Shown here piece after piece: positions 31,258 through 39,678 of a stretch of 64,000 bases of DNA. A program made the translations under genes and the position numbers. Origin of the DNA: Candidatus Peribacteria bacterium (GTDB lineage Bacteria; Patescibacteriota; Gracilibacteria; UBA1369; 2-02-FULL-48-14). Numbering within the stretch: position 1 is the stretch's first letter; every line of letters begins with the position of its first letter. The stretch lies in contig CALRGE010000001.1 in NCBI GenBank assembly GCA_943357175.1, forward strand, positions 1 to 64,000. The letters run 5' to 3'. Under the pieces are notes generated by a model. That model searched no databases and was not told the DNA's origin. It saw only the letters and a list, made by a program, of their open reading frames with translations.

Positions 31258-31641
31258 TTAGTAGATTTCGCATAAGTATTCTCCGCCCAAATTCTGTTTT
31301 CTTGCTTCTCTTCCGCTCATAACGCCTTTTGGAGTGGACACAATTGCCATTCCTAATCCGTCTAGAACTTTTGGGATTTCGCCGGTGTGAACGTAAATTC
31401 TCTGGCCCGGTTTGCTAACTCTTCTTAAGTGAATATCTTTTCTATCAGGTTTAAGTTCGATTAGTAGTTCTTTTGTAACTCCTTCACCTGTAACGCTAAC
31501 GCTTTCGATGTATTGGTACTTTTTTAGTACTCCGCAGATTGCCTCTTTGATTTTTGAATACGGAACATGAACCATGCTTTTACGAGCACGAGCCGCATTT
31601 CGGATTCTTGTTATCAAGTCTGCTATTGGATCTGTTGTCAT
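31258..31641 (-). CDS. rpsH: Ribosomal protein uS8
   Basis: Primary 16S-binding protein, 127 aa. DPIADLITRIRNAARARKSM at the start and the C-terminal KVLDGLGMAIVSTPKGVMSG (family STSkGvmt) identify it. It sits between rpsN (40-nt gap) and rplF (18-nt gap). Confidence 0.97.
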   Translation of the reverse strand: MTTDPIADLITRIRNAARARKSMVHVPYSKIKEAICGVLKKYQYIESVSVTGEGVTKELLIELKPDRKDIHLRRVSKPGQRIYVHTGEIPKVLDGLGMAIVSTPKGVMSGREARKQNLGGEYLCEIY

Positions 31642-31681
31642 ATTATTATTAATTGTTGAAGTTTATTGAGGGGGAGGGATC

Positions 31682-31912
31682 TTACCAAGAACTCTTAGTG
31701 ATTCCCATTAGTTCTCCTTTCTGGGCAAGTTCTCTGAAGCAAATTCTGCAAATGTCGTATTTTCTCATGTAACCGTGTGAGCGTCCGCACATGCTACAGA
31801 TGTTGTAGACCTTAGTGCTTGTTCCTGGCTTTGGTTTTAAACCTAGAGCCAAACGGTGCATTACCGCTTTTTTCTTATTCCTTTGCTTAACGATCATTGA
31901 TGTTTTAGCCAT
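31682..31912 (-). CDS. rpsN: Ribosomal protein uS14, zinc-binding type
   Basis: 76 aa from ATG 31912, 1 nt after the rplE stop; an upstream in-frame ATG inside rplE (31963) is not credible. The C-terminal half has CSMCGRSHGYMRKYDICRIC, a C-x2-C-x12-C-x2-C zinc knuckle, followed by FRELAQKGELMGITKSSW. The zinc (type Z) protein is normally about 61 aa, so the N-terminus is about 15 residues longer. Confidence 0.96.
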   Translation of the reverse strand: MAKTSMIVKQRNKKKAVMHRLALGLKPKPGTSTKVYNICSMCGRSHGYMRKYDICRICFRELAQKGELMGITKSSW

Positions 31913-31913
31913 G

Positions 31914-32486
31914 TTATTTCTTAGGGTTAGCTGGAGCCTTCGCTGCTGTAAGAGGGAAGCCAAGAGCTTTTAAAAGCTTGTATCCTTCATCAGCATTTTT
32001 TGCAGTAGTACAGATATTGATCTGAACTCCGTGAGGTCTTTGTAGATTTTCCGGATTAATTTCTGGGAAAATTGTACAATCCTTGAGTCCAATACTGTAG
32101 TTACCTTGTCCGTCGAACGCTCTACCGTTGATACCTCGGAAATCTCTTACACGTGGAAGTGCAACATTCACAAGTCTGTCTATAAATTCGTACATTCTTT
32201 TTCCTCTAAGAGTTACTAGTAGACCAACTGGCATTCCAATTTTTAACTTGAAGTTAGAAATTGATGTTGTTGATTTTCTCATTACCGGCTTTTGACCTGT
32301 AATGGCTTCTAGATTTGCAATTACTGCAGAGAAGTCTTTAACAGCTTCATGAGAAGCCATTTTACCAATTCCAATGTTTACGCTAACTTTTGTAACCTTT
32401 GGAACGGCATTAACATTCTTCACACCCAATTCTTTTTGCAAGCTTGGAGCGATTTCATTTACGAATTTTTCTTTAAGTCCTTTCAT
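31914..32486 (-). CDS. rplE: Ribosomal protein uL5
   Basis: 5S rRNA-binding 50S protein contacting P-site tRNA, 190 aa. NVNAVPKVTKVSVNIGIGKM, ITGQKPVMRKSTTSISNFK and LPRVRDFRGINGRAFDGQGN are family signatures. The order is rplX, then 2 nt, rplE, then 1 nt, rpsN. Confidence 0.97.
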   Translation of the reverse strand: MKGLKEKFVNEIAPSLQKELGVKNVNAVPKVTKVSVNIGIGKMASHEAVKDFSAVIANLEAITGQKPVMRKSTTSISNFKLKIGMPVGLLVTLRGKRMYEFIDRLVNVALPRVRDFRGINGRAFDGQGNYSIGLKDCTIFPEINPENLQRPHGVQINICTTAKNADEGYKLLKALGFPLTAAKAPANPKK

Positions 32487-32488
32487 GA

Positions 32489-32851
32489 TTATGCTTTTTT
32501 AGATTTAGTTTTTTTAGGTTCTGCTACTACTGTTGGTAAAGCGCTAACTGTTACTTCTGTGCCGCTCTTCTTAGCTATTCTTAATTTCTTGTCGCCTGTG
32601 ATTTTGTATCCAATTCTTGTACCTTTCTTTGTTTTTGGATCTAAAACCATGACGTTTGAAACGTGAATTGGAGCTTCGAATTCAATCTTTCGGCCTGCGC
32701 CTTGTTTAGATTTTCGAACGTGTCTTGTAACTTTATTCAAGCCCTCAATAACAACTTTATCGTTTTTGATATCAACTTTGATAATTCTTCCGGTTTTATT
32801 TCTATATTTTCCGGCTATTACCACCACATTGTCTCCAGTTTTAATTTTCAT
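32489..32851 (-). CDS. rplX: Ribosomal protein uL24
   Basis: Assembly initiator of the 50S, 120 aa. The KOW motif [20 protein letters not shown] opens the protein and [20 protein letters not shown] follows; the last 15 residues are a Lys-rich tail. Its start overlaps the rplN stop by 4 nt. Confidence 0.97.
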   Translation of the reverse strand: MKIKTGDNVVVIAGKYRNKTGRIIKVDIKNDKVVIEGLNKVTRHVRKSKQGAGRKIEFEAPIHVSNVMVLDPKTKKGTRIGYKITGDKKLRIAKKSGTEVTVSALPTVVAEPKKTKSKKA

Positions 32852-33216
32852 AGTACTTCTTGGGCAAGAGATATAATTTTTTGGAATCCTTTATCTTTTA
32901 ATTCTCTAGATACAGGTCCAAATACACGAGTTCCTTTAGGCATAAGATCTTTACCGATGATAACTACTGCGTTCTCATCGAATCTTATTGCTGTTCCATC
33001 TTTTCTCTTAATTTGTTTTGTTGTTCGTACAACCACAGCTGTTTGAACGCTTCTTCTCTTAACTGCTCCCTTTGGAGATGCTTTCTTAATGCTGACGATA
33101 ATTTGATCGCCAACCTTAGCATATCTCTTGTGAGAACTACCTAGAACTTTGATGCACATTACTTCTTTTGCACCGCTGTTGTCGGCTACCTGTAATCTTG
33201 TTTGTTGTTGTATCAT
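32848..33216 (-). CDS. rplN: Ribosomal protein uL14
   Basis: 50S protein at the subunit interface, 122 aa, canonical length. [40 protein letters not shown] and the C-terminal [20 protein letters not shown] match the family throughout. It follows rpsQ by 1 nt. Confidence 0.98.
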   Translation of the reverse strand: MIQQQTRLQVADNSGAKEVMCIKVLGSSHKRYAKVGDQIIVSIKKASPKGAVKRRSVQTAVVVRTTKQIKRKDGTAIRFDENAVVIIGKDLMPKGTRVFGPVSRELKDKGFQKIISLAQEVL

Positions 33217-33217
33217 G

Positions 33218-33463
33218 TTATTTAGTTGTAGTTGTTGCGATAGGAGCTACAGTTGTCCATCTCTTCATTTTAGATAATGGTCTGCATTCGTAGATAGTTA
33301 TTGCATCTCCGACTTTATAAGTATTGTCTTCGTCGTGAGCATGAAATTTCTTTGAAACTCGGAATCGTTTTTTATACTTAGGATGTTCTTTGTAGTAGTG
33401 AGATTCAACTACAATAGATTTGTTTCCTGATTTCGATACTACTGTTCCTGTTTTACTTCTCAT
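33218..33463 (-). CDS. rpsQ: Ribosomal protein uS17
   Basis: Primary 16S-binding OB-fold protein, 81 aa. [20 protein letters not shown] and [20 protein letters not shown], then [18 protein letters not shown], cover the family motif (GD.V.I.E.RPLSK.K). It sits 3 nt after rpmC. Confidence 0.97.
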   Translation of the reverse strand: MRSKTGTVVSKSGNKSIVVESHYYKEHPKYKKRFRVSKKFHAHDEDNTYKVGDAITIYECRPLSKMKRWTTVAPIATTTTK

Positions 33464-33466
33464 ATA

Positions 33467-33673
33467 TTATTTTTTAGTGTTAGTAATTGGGGTTTTCAGT
33501 CTAGCAATATACTTTTTAATTGCCCCAACCATGTGATTTTGTTTATCTTCTCCCAATCTTACTTTGATTCTTTTCTTAGCAAGCTCTGTTTCTGATTTTA
33601 TTATTTCAGCATTCAGATCCTTTGGGGAAAGTTTTTTAATCTCGTCTGTATTTAACATTTTGTAAGCAGCCAT
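33467..33673 (-). CDS. rpmC: Ribosomal protein uL29
   Basis: Exit-tunnel 50S protein, 68 aa, two long helices. DEIKKLSPKDLNAEIIKSE and VRLGEDKQNHMVGAIKKYIA followed by RLKT match the family; the Arg-rich signature is partly changed (family E.L..LR), as often in CPR. It lies 1 nt after rplP. Confidence 0.94.
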   Translation of the reverse strand: MAAYKMLNTDEIKKLSPKDLNAEIIKSETELAKKRIKVRLGEDKQNHMVGAIKKYIARLKTPITNTKK

Positions 33674-33674
33674 T

Positions 33675-34088
33675 TTAATCTAGTTTTACGAATTTAGTAG
33701 TTACGGGAAGTTTTGTACCTGCGAGTCTCAATGCTTCTCTTGCCTGAACTTCTTCAATACCATCCATCTCAAACATTATTACACCCGGCTTCACGATTGT
33801 TGTGAATCTCTCTACACTACCTTTACCGGAACCCATCGGAACTTCCGCGGCTTTGTTTGTAATAGGCATGTGAGGGAAGATTCTTATCCAGATTTTTCCA
33901 CCTCTCTTTATATAGTGAGACATTGCTCTTCTTGCGGACTCAATTTGTCTTGAAGTTACTTCTTTAGTACTTGTACTCTTCAAACCGAATGTTCCGAAAG
34001 CTAATCTAGTACCGCTTGAAGCATTACCCGAGAAGTTACCTCGGAGGCGATGCCATTTCCTGTATTTCATTTTCTTAGGTAGCAGCAT
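33675..34088 (-). CDS. rplP: Ribosomal protein uL16
   Basis: 50S protein near the A-site and peptidyl-transferase centre, 137 aa. MLLPKKMKYRKWHRLRGNFS at the start, GKIWIRIFPHMPITNKAAEV and GSGKGSVERFTTIVKPGVIM are diagnostic. It follows rpsC by 2 nt. Confidence 0.98.
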   Translation of the reverse strand: MLLPKKMKYRKWHRLRGNFSGNASSGTRLAFGTFGLKSTSTKEVTSRQIESARRAMSHYIKRGGKIWIRIFPHMPITNKAAEVPMGSGKGSVERFTTIVKPGVIMFEMDGIEEVQAREALRLAGTKLPVTTKFVKLD

Positions 34089-34090
34089 GT

Positions 34091-34726
34091 TTATTTCTTA
34101 GTAAATACTTCTCCTCTGTTGATCCAAACCTTCACTCCAATCGCACCATAAGTAGTGTGAGCTGGAACACTTGCATAGTCGATGTCGGCTCTGAAAGTAT
34201 GTAGTGGGATTTTTCCCTCTGCAGTGAATTCTGTTCTTGCGATCTCAACTCCGTTTAATCGTCCGCTTGCCTTTACCTTGATTCCAAGTGCACCAGATTC
34301 CATAGCTTTTTTAACAGCCATCTTTGCAGCACGTCGGTAAGATACACGTCTTTCAATTTGTTTAGCGATACTATCACCAACCAAGAATGCATCTAGATCA
34401 GGTTTTTTAATTTCTTTAACGTTGATTGTAAATTTATTCCCAAATTTTTTCTGTAGGTCAGCCTTTAGAACTTCAACTCCAGCACCTTGTTTACCAATGA
34501 TTACACCAGGTTTAGAAGTGTGAACGTTCAAGATTGTGTCGTTAGCATTTCTTTGAAGTTCAATCATAGATACACCGCAGTCATCTAAAGATTTTCTAAC
34601 CTGAGCTTTGATAGCTAGGTCATCTTTAAGCATCTTTGCGTAGTTCTTTTTATTAGCGTACCAGCTTGATGGCCAGTTCCGGATAATTCCGGTTCGCATT
34701 CCAATTGGATTTACTTTTGTTCCCAT
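34091..34726 (-). CDS. rpsC: Ribosomal protein uS3
   Basis: 30S head protein at the mRNA entry, 211 aa. MGTKVNPIGMRTGIIRNWPS, KH domain VHTSKPGVIIGKQGAGVEVL and the C-terminal domain GALGIKVKASGRLNGVEIAR are typical. The protein ends soon after VKVWINRGEVF, the short form without a long tail. Confidence 0.98.
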   Translation of the reverse strand: MGTKVNPIGMRTGIIRNWPSSWYANKKNYAKMLKDDLAIKAQVRKSLDDCGVSMIELQRNANDTILNVHTSKPGVIIGKQGAGVEVLKADLQKKFGNKFTINVKEIKKPDLDAFLVGDSIAKQIERRVSYRRAAKMAVKKAMESGALGIKVKASGRLNGVEIARTEFTAEGKIPLHTFRADIDYASVPAHTTYGAIGVKVWINRGEVFTKK

Positions 34727-34729
34727 AGT

Positions 34730-35134
34730 TTATTTGGTTTGGGTTTCGCCTTCGGCGTTAGGGTTAGGTTTAACTACTTTAGTCTTTTTAGTTTTAATGC
34801 CGCCTCCGGCGCTGACATCTACAATTACAGTAATATTACTTCTTCTAACCAAGATTGGGTGAGATCTACCTTTAGATACTGGCTGACTTCTCTTATACAT
34901 TGCACCTTTATTCACAACGATTTCTTTAATGTAAAGTTTTGATTTATTCTGTTTGAAATTGTTTGTTGCATTTGCAGCAGCAGAAGCAATTACCTTATAA
35001 AGAATTCCAGCACCTTTCTTTGGAGTGAACTTAAGCTCTGTTAGAGCTGTTTCAACCATTTTTCCTCTAACCATTCCAGCAACTAGGTTTGCTTTCTTTG
35101 GAGAGATACCGATATTTTTTAGGAATGCTTTCAT
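34730..35134 (-). CDS. rplV: Ribosomal protein uL22
   Basis: 50S exit-tunnel protein, 134 aa. MKAFLKNIGISPKKANLVAG, then the hairpin loop MYKRSQPVSKGRSHPILVRR (family K...PRA.GRA..I..R). A C-terminal Lys/Thr-rich tail of about 25 residues is extra. It precedes rpsC by 3 nt. Confidence 0.96.
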   Translation of the reverse strand: MKAFLKNIGISPKKANLVAGMVRGKMVETALTELKFTPKKGAGILYKVIASAAANATNNFKQNKSKLYIKEIVVNKGAMYKRSQPVSKGRSHPILVRRSNITVIVDVSAGGGIKTKKTKVVKPNPNAEGETQTK

Positions 35135-35169
35135 TGTTTTAGTTTATCTCGCAGTTGGCGAGTGATTGA

Positions 35170-35460
35170 TTATGATTTTGATGGGGCAGGTGCCGCACTT
35201 TCCGCTTTCTTGATTGGGTGACCCTTGAACTTCCTCGTTGGAGCAAATTCTCCTAGTCTGTGACCAACCATTTGTTCACTCACGAATACCGGAATATGAT
35301 CTTTTCCGTTGTGCACAGCGAATGTGTGACCAACGAATTCAGGGTGAACCTGACAGTCTCTAGACCATGTTTTGATAATTCTTTTATTAGCACCCATCAT
35401 CTGAACTTTTTTCATCAGCTTAGGATCTATGTACGGACCTTTGAATGAACTTCTTGTCAT
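35170..35460 (-). CDS. rpsS: Ribosomal protein uS19
   Basis: 30S head protein, 96 aa. [40 protein letters not shown] and [20 protein letters not shown] match the family. A 35-nt gap with a small CTCGCAGTTGGCGAG hairpin separates it from rplV; it lies 4 nt after rplB. Confidence 0.98.
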   Translation of the reverse strand: MTRSSFKGPYIDPKLMKKVQMMGANKRIIKTWSRDCQVHPEFVGHTFAVHNGKDHIPVFVSEQMVGHRLGEFAPTRKFKGHPIKKAESAAPAPSKS

Positions 35461-35464
35461 AAAT

Positions 35465-36322
35465 TTATGCGTTATCTTTAATTAATGCGCGGCCCTTTCT
35501 TGTCCTTACGATCAAACGATCAGAAGATTTAGATCGACGTCTAGTTTTTACACCAAGAGCGTGCAATCCCCAAGGGGTTTTTGGATACTTCATACCGATC
35601 GGGTTCTTACCTTCACCACCTCCGTGTGGGTGATCAACCGGGTTCATAACTTTACCTCGAACTTCAGGGCGCTGTCTTCTCCATCTGTTTCTTCCGGCTT
35701 TACCGATAGAAACGTTCTGGTAGTCGGCGTTTGAAATTCTTCCGATAGATGCGTAGCAGTACTTGTGTACAAAGCGCACTTCACCAGATGGAAGTTGGAC
35801 CTGTGCCAACTCTCCGTCCAAAGAAACAAGTTTTGCACTGTTACCTGCAGATTTTGCCATTTGGCCTGTCTTACTTGGATTGATCTGAACACAATAGATT
35901 TCAAAACCGATTGGTATATTGATCAATTGCATTCTGTTTCCAAGTTTCGCCTTAGCTCTCTTTGCTGTCAAAATTACATCTCCAACTTTAATTCCTTCTG
36001 GAGCGATTTGATATCTCTTCTCGCCATCTTTATAGCAAACTAACATAATGAATGCATTTCTTCCTGGGTCATACTCAACAGTCTTAACAGTTGCCTCGAT
36101 ATTCAATTTATCAATACTTCCGAAATCAACAATTCTTATTTTAAATGCATTGCCTGAACCTCGGTGACGAGTTGTGATTCTACCGGTATTATTTCTACCT
36201 GCAGCCTCTTTTCTTCTTAGTAGAAGATTTTTTTCAGGTACATCAGTCGTCAACTCTTCGTATGTGAGTTGGCTCATCTGTCTTCTTCCTCCGCCAGTAT
36301 TTTTTAGAATTTTGATTGGCAT
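35465..36322 (-). CDS. rplB: Ribosomal protein uL2
   Basis: 50S core protein needed for subunit joining and peptidyl transfer, 285 aa. Seen are [20 protein letters not shown], the SH3-like domain, and the catalytic-region motif [19 protein letters not shown] with the conserved His. The C-terminus ends in an Arg-rich tail. Spacing to rplW is 1 nt. Confidence 0.98.
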   Translation of the reverse strand: MPIKILKNTGGGRRQMSQLTYEELTTDVPEKNLLLRRKEAAGRNNTGRITTRHRGSGNAFKIRIVDFGSIDKLNIEATVKTVEYDPGRNAFIMLVCYKDGEKRYQIAPEGIKVGDVILTAKRAKAKLGNRMQLINIPIGFEIYCVQINPSKTGQMAKSAGNSAKLVSLDGELAQVQLPSGEVRFVHKYCYASIGRISNADYQNVSIGKAGRNRWRRQRPEVRGKVMNPVDHPHGGGEGKNPIGMKYPKTPWGLHALGVKTRRRSKSSDRLIVRTRKGRALIKDNA

Positions 36323-36323
36323 G

Positions 36324-36617
36324 TTATTCTGATTTCTTATTAAGGTCTATTTTCTCACCTTTCTTGAGAGTTACGATAGCTTTTCTCATCTCATGTCTTT
36401 TCTGTAGAGGATATCTATTCTTTCCCATCTTGAATTTGCTGTATCCTTTTGTAATGTTCACTTTAGTTGGCTTGATTCCATATAATTCTGATAACGCGAT
36501 TTTTACATCGATTTTAGTAGCATCTTTTGCAACGTAGAATGAATATTTATTCATTGCTTCGCCACGAACGCTTTTCTCTGTAAGTATCGGCCGAATTATA
36601 ATTTGTGCGATTTTCAT
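36324..36617 (-). CDS. rplW: Ribosomal protein uL23
   Basis: 50S exit-site protein that docks trigger factor and SRP, 97 aa from the ATG at 36617 (the frame also opens 17 codons upstream inside rplD). MKIAQIIIRPILTEKSVRGE and YSFYVAKDATKIDVKIALSE are family motifs (RPI.TEKS..... .Y.F.V...A.K..I). The start lies 1 nt after the rplD stop. Confidence 0.96.
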   Translation of the reverse strand: MKIAQIIIRPILTEKSVRGEAMNKYSFYVAKDATKIDVKIALSELYGIKPTKVNITKGYSKFKMGKNRYPLQKRHEMRKAIVTLKKGEKIDLNKKSE

Positions 36618-36618
36618 A

Positions 36619-37275
36619 TTACTTTTTAGCTTTAGCAGCACCTTCTGTGCTGTGATAAGTAGTTTCAAGATCTTTCAGAGCTGCCTCTGTAAACATCAAG
36701 TTGTCGTATTTAAGTAGATCTGCAGGATTTAGGTAACCACTCATAACGATTTTAGCGTTCTCATGGTTCCTTGCTGATTTCTTCAATGTATCCTCAGATT
36801 TGTTCATAACGACTAGAACATTTCTTACGATTTCGATCTTCTTAATTAGATTGTCGAATTCCTGAGTTTTTGGAGCATCTAGTTCGAATTTATCAATTGC
36901 AACAATTTTTCCATCTTTAGCTTTTGTTGTCAGGATTGAGAACAAAGCAGTTCTTCTCATTTTCTTTGGCATCATCATTTCGTAGTTTTCCCATTTCTTT
37001 GGACCGAAAGCTACACCTCCACCTTTCCAGTGTGGGTTTCTGATAGAACCCTGACGAGCTCTACCTGTACCTTTTTGCTTCCAAGGTTTTCGTCCTCCAC
37101 CTCTTACATCAGCCTTTGATAGAGTATGAGCGATTGTCATACGAGCGTTAGCTTGCTGATATAGAAGGTATTCGTGCACAAGGTTTTCTTTAACCTCAAT
37201 CTCGAATATATTCTTAGCAAGGCTTACTTCGCCTTTCTTGTCGCCTTTCTGATTGTAAAGTGTTGCTTTCATCAC
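36619..37275 (-). CDS. rplD: Ribosomal protein uL4
   Basis: 50S protein whose loop lines the exit tunnel; in E. coli it also represses the S10 operon. It is 218 aa. The loop region KADVRGGGRKPWKQKGTGRA followed by RQGSIRNPHWKGGG is conserved. In this genome rpsJ is split from the operon (see the rpsJ leader), so any autogenous control would have to act at the rplC promoter or at rpsJ separately. Confidence 0.97.
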   Translation of the reverse strand: MMKATLYNQKGDKKGEVSLAKNIFEIEVKENLVHEYLLYQQANARMTIAHTLSKADVRGGGRKPWKQKGTGRARQGSIRNPHWKGGGVAFGPKKWENYEMMMPKKMRRTALFSILTTKAKDGKIVAIDKFELDAPKTQEFDNLIKKIEIVRNVLVVMNKSEDTLKKSARNHENAKIVMSGYLNPADLLKYDNLMFTEAALKDLETTYHSTEGAAKAKK

Positions 37276-37294
37276 GCGTTAGCGTTATTTATTA

Positions 37295-37879
37295 TTAACT
37301 TTTTCTGATGATAATTAGTGAATCTTTTCCTCCTGCTACTGGACCTCTTAGTCCGATAAGGTTCTTTTCAGCGTCTCTATATACGATTTGTGTGTCGATT
37401 GTTTTTCTATCGTTACCCATTCTTCCGGCCATCTTCTTTCCTTTATGTACATGTCCAGGACGTGCACGTGCACCGATTGAACCAGGCTCTCTGTGAGCAT
37501 GTGAACCGTGTGAACCAGGGCCTCCTCTGAAGTGCCATCGTCGTACAACTCCCTGGAAACCTTTACCCTTAGAGATTGAAGTGATTTGAACTTCATCTGC
37601 ATCTCCGAATAGGTCAACGTTTACAGCATCTCCGATTTTGAAGTTTATGGCTTCAGCCTCAGGAATTGCGAACTCTCTTAGGTAACGAAACTTTCTGTTC
37701 TTCGTTGGTTTCTTTAACGCATCAAACCCCAGGACGAGCGCCGGATATCCATTTTTTTCAGTAGTCTTTACTTGTACAATCGTGTTAGGAGTGCACTCGA
37801 TTACTGTTAGAGGGATCACGCGGCCATCGTCTTGAATTAGACGTGTCATTCCGATTTTTCTACCAAGTATTCCTGGCAT
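37295..37879 (-). CDS. rplC: Ribosomal protein uL3
   Basis: Early-assembly 50S protein, 194 aa, at the shorter end for the family. MPGILGRKIGMTRLIQDDGR at the start and KGFQGVVRRWHFRGGPGSHG followed by SHAHREPGSIGARARPGHVH give the methyl-acceptor loop region. It heads the S10-spc unit here, with a promoter about 100 bp upstream. Confidence 0.97.
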   Translation of the reverse strand: MPGILGRKIGMTRLIQDDGRVIPLTVIECTPNTIVQVKTTEKNGYPALVLGFDALKKPTKNRKFRYLREFAIPEAEAINFKIGDAVNVDLFGDADEVQITSISKGKGFQGVVRRWHFRGGPGSHGSHAHREPGSIGARARPGHVHKGKKMAGRMGNDRKTIDTQIVYRDAEKNLIGLRGPVAGGKDSLIIIRKS

Positions 37880-37974
37880 ACATTTTATTGATTATGACCC
37901 GAAGGTCTGAAATTCTTGGTCTTTGATTCCCAATGGGAGCCTCGAATTTCGTTTATAATTTGAATTGCCTGAGG

Positions 37975-38003
37975 ATGTTACTCGGTGTCTAGTTTTGTGT
38001 CAA
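37975..38003 (-). promoter_or_regulatory. Promoter for the rplC-to-map ribosomal unit
   Basis: Minus strand: TTGACA (37998-38003), 17-bp spacer, TAACAT (37975-37980). It lies just downstream of the 113-bp palindrome and leaves a leader of about 90 nt before rplC. Confidence 0.6.
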
Positions 38004-38015
38004 CACTATTTTTCA

Positions 38016-38128
38016 GCTAAATACAAATATCATTGTTTTCTCGATACGGAGCGGAATAACTCGGATCATGATCCTCATTATTCCTTCCTATAATTAGTAT
38101 CTCTAAAACAAAGATATTTGTATTTAGC
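38016..38128. repeat. 113-bp near-perfect palindromic element
   Basis: Outer arms of 24 bp (38016-38039 and 38105-38128) match at 23 positions when one is reverse-complemented. Inside, GATAC/GTATC, GGAATAA/TTATTCC and a central GGATCATGATCC continue the symmetry, separated by small internal loops. The whole can fold as one long hairpin on either strand. It may be a MITE-like element, a regulatory RNA or a bidirectional terminator. Confidence 0.65.
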
Positions 38129-38154
38129 GTTTTGGAGTGGACAAAAAAATCCGC

Positions 38155-38700
38155 TTATAGTTTTACAGATTTATCTGTTCTGTCCCATTCGCGGTCAGAT
38201 CCAAGTCTCCCCTTGTTGATAACTATAAACTGACCGTTTATCATTTTTCCTGACGCGGGTCGATTTAATTGTGAACCACATATGTCATCTTTAGCGCCAA
38301 AGTAATCAAAGTATTTACCTAGATCTTGGTATTTTGCTCCAGACCGAGGCATTGCCCATGCTTTGCCATTTTTATCGACTAAAATTGCAATACTTCTGTT
38401 TTGTCCGCTTATCTCGATAGACTTAAATGACGAATCTATTCCCATCGATTCCAGTACTGTTTTTATGTCTTTAGATGTGAAGTCTTTGTGCAAGTCATCG
38501 CGTAACTTCTTTGTAACTTTTTTTATTAAGTCTTCATCGACAGGGTTTTCATTGACTTGAGTGGTTGCAATTGCTTCATCGTGAGTTCCTTCGTTAATTT
38601 TTTTAATGACACCACTAATTTTCTCGATTGATTCCTGGCTCAGATCTAGTTTTGGATTGCTTAGAAGTGCAATTAGATCTTCTTTTGATGTTTTTGGCAT
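38155..38700 (-). CDS. Orphan protein inserted between rplC and rpsJ
   Basis: 181 aa, no family recognised. The first 90 residues are helical and charged. The second half is beta-rich with IAILVDKNGKAWAMPRSGAK and ends near GQFIVINKGRLGSDREWDRT, with one Cys. No signal or TM. It interrupts the normally tight S10-L3 junction and is driven by a promoter/palindrome module shared with the repeat-protein gene at 24827-25972. Confidence 0.65.
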   Translation of the reverse strand: MPKTSKEDLIALLSNPKLDLSQESIEKISGVIKKINEGTHDEAIATTQVNENPVDEDLIKKVTKKLRDDLHKDFTSKDIKTVLESMGIDSSFKSIEISGQNRSIAILVDKNGKAWAMPRSGAKYQDLGKYFDYFGAKDDICGSQLNRPASGKMINGQFIVINKGRLGSDREWDRTDKSVKL

Positions 38701-38721
38701 AATTTATTGTTAGAACTATAT

Positions 38722-38810
38722 AAATTATAACATTAAATACGCCCCCTCGCAAGAGTTGGCAAAACTAACAGAGAAGAATTTACCGCCGGCGGTAAACTTT
38801 AACCTGTAAA
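38722..38810 (-). promoter_or_regulatory. Shared promoter/palindrome module, copy 2
   Basis: Minus strand: TTGCGA (38747-38752), 17-bp spacer, TATAAT (38724-38729). Upstream lies the perfect 18-bp palindrome TTTACCGCCGGCGGTAAA (38779-38796). It matches 25994-26082. Confidence 0.7.
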
Positions 38811-38823
38811 AAAACCAAAAAAA

Positions 38824-38844
38824 AGACCCCGATGAACGGGGTCT
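38824..38844 (-). terminator. Terminator of rpsJ
   Basis: AGACCCCG-ATGAA-CGGGGTCT, 8-bp perfect stem, followed on the minus strand by a long T-run. It lies 27 nt after the rpsJ stop and cuts rpsJ off from rplC. Confidence 0.85.
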
Positions 38845-38870
38845 GAATTGGCCGAATGTGCTGACTTCTA

Positions 38871-39212
38871 CTATTTTCCAGATTTCTCTGCTTTCTCCTC
38901 CATAATCATTTTGATTTCAATGTCTACTCCAGATGGAAGTGACAAACTTGAAAGCACTTCGATTGTCTTTGAGTTTGAATTTGTTATATCGATAAGACGT
39001 CTGTGAGTTCGGGATTCGAACTGTTCACGGGCGTTCTTGTGTACGAAAGTTGATCGGTTAACGGTAATTTTCTCAACGTGCGTTGGTAGGGGAATTGGTC
39101 CCATTATAATCGCACCTGTTTTTTCAGCAGTGTCGATAATAAGTTTTGCAGCTTCATCGATTACTTTGTGATCGAAGGCTCTGATCTTGATTCTGATTTT
39201 CTGTCCTGCCAT
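38871..39212 (-). CDS. rpsJ: Ribosomal protein uS10
   Basis: 30S head protein (NusE), also an antitermination partner of NusB. It is 113 aa. [40 protein letters not shown] and [15 protein letters not shown] are standard. It is transcribed alone, between its own promoter with a roughly 110-nt structured leader and a strong terminator, instead of heading the S10 operon. Confidence 0.98.
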   Translation of the reverse strand: MAGQKIRIKIRAFDHKVIDEAAKLIIDTAEKTGAIIMGPIPLPTHVEKITVNRSTFVHKNAREQFESRTHRRLIDITNSNSKTIEVLSSLSLPSGVDIEIKMIMEEKAEKSGK

Positions 39213-39322
39213 TTGGTGTTGGGGTTAAATTACCGAAATGTGCGCCACGCACTTTAGTGCGATTTTTCGTCGGAGGAGCCGACTAGCGGTATGTGTGAAA
39301 AATCTCTCACATACAATTTTGT
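39213..39322 (-). promoter_or_regulatory. Structured 5' leader of rpsJ
   Basis: On the minus strand the leader can form GTATGTG.../CACATAC (39291-39316), GTCGG-CTCCT-CCGAC (39270-39284) and CGCAC-TAAA-GTGCG (39247-39260) hairpins in series. An autoregulatory binding site is an inference. Confidence 0.4.
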
Positions 39323-39328
39323 GTTGTA

Positions 39329-39357
39329 TTTCTACTTGTTGTTGAGAGACTTGTCAA
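39329..39357 (-). promoter_or_regulatory. Promoter of rpsJ
   Basis: Minus strand: TTGACA (39352-39357), 17-bp spacer, TAGAAA (39329-39334). It starts 7 bp beyond the stop of the toxin-like gene. Confidence 0.55.
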
Positions 39358-39363
39358 GAAATT

Positions 39364-39678
39364 TTATCTTAAGATTATTGCGCCGAATGGAACTTTTAAC
39401 TCAGGTAAGACTTGCTTTAGTCCATGTATTCGAACATCAGACTGTTGACTTACATAAGAAAATAAAATCATATCTACATTCTTGTGCTTAACCGAAAAAT
39501 ATCTAAAATCCTTGTCATTACTAACAATTATCCGTTTTTCTTCAGCTGCAAAATTTATTATTTGCAAGTCAGACATTTCAGGATTTATATCGCGTACAAA
39601 TTTCACATGGTATTTAGCCTTTTGCAAAAAAATGCCGACTGATTTGGGCACATTATGATCTATTATAAACTTAAGCAT
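39364..39678 (-). CDS. DUF5615 PIN-like putative toxin nuclease
   Basis: 104 aa of the DUF5615 family, a PIN-like fold related to Mut7-C, usually paired with DUF433 antitoxins (VapBC45-type). Acidic residues expected for metal binding are at FIIDHNVPKSV (Asp7 region), NPEMSDLQII and IIVSNDKDFRYF. The start overlaps the upstream DUF433 gene by 8 nt. RNase activity is the family expectation and was not shown here. The pair sits between tuf and rpsJ. Confidence 0.75.
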   Translation of the reverse strand: MLKFIIDHNVPKSVGIFLQKAKYHVKFVRDINPEMSDLQIINFAAEEKRIIVSNDKDFRYFSVKHKNVDMILFSYVSQQSDVRIHGLKQVLPELKVPFGAIILR

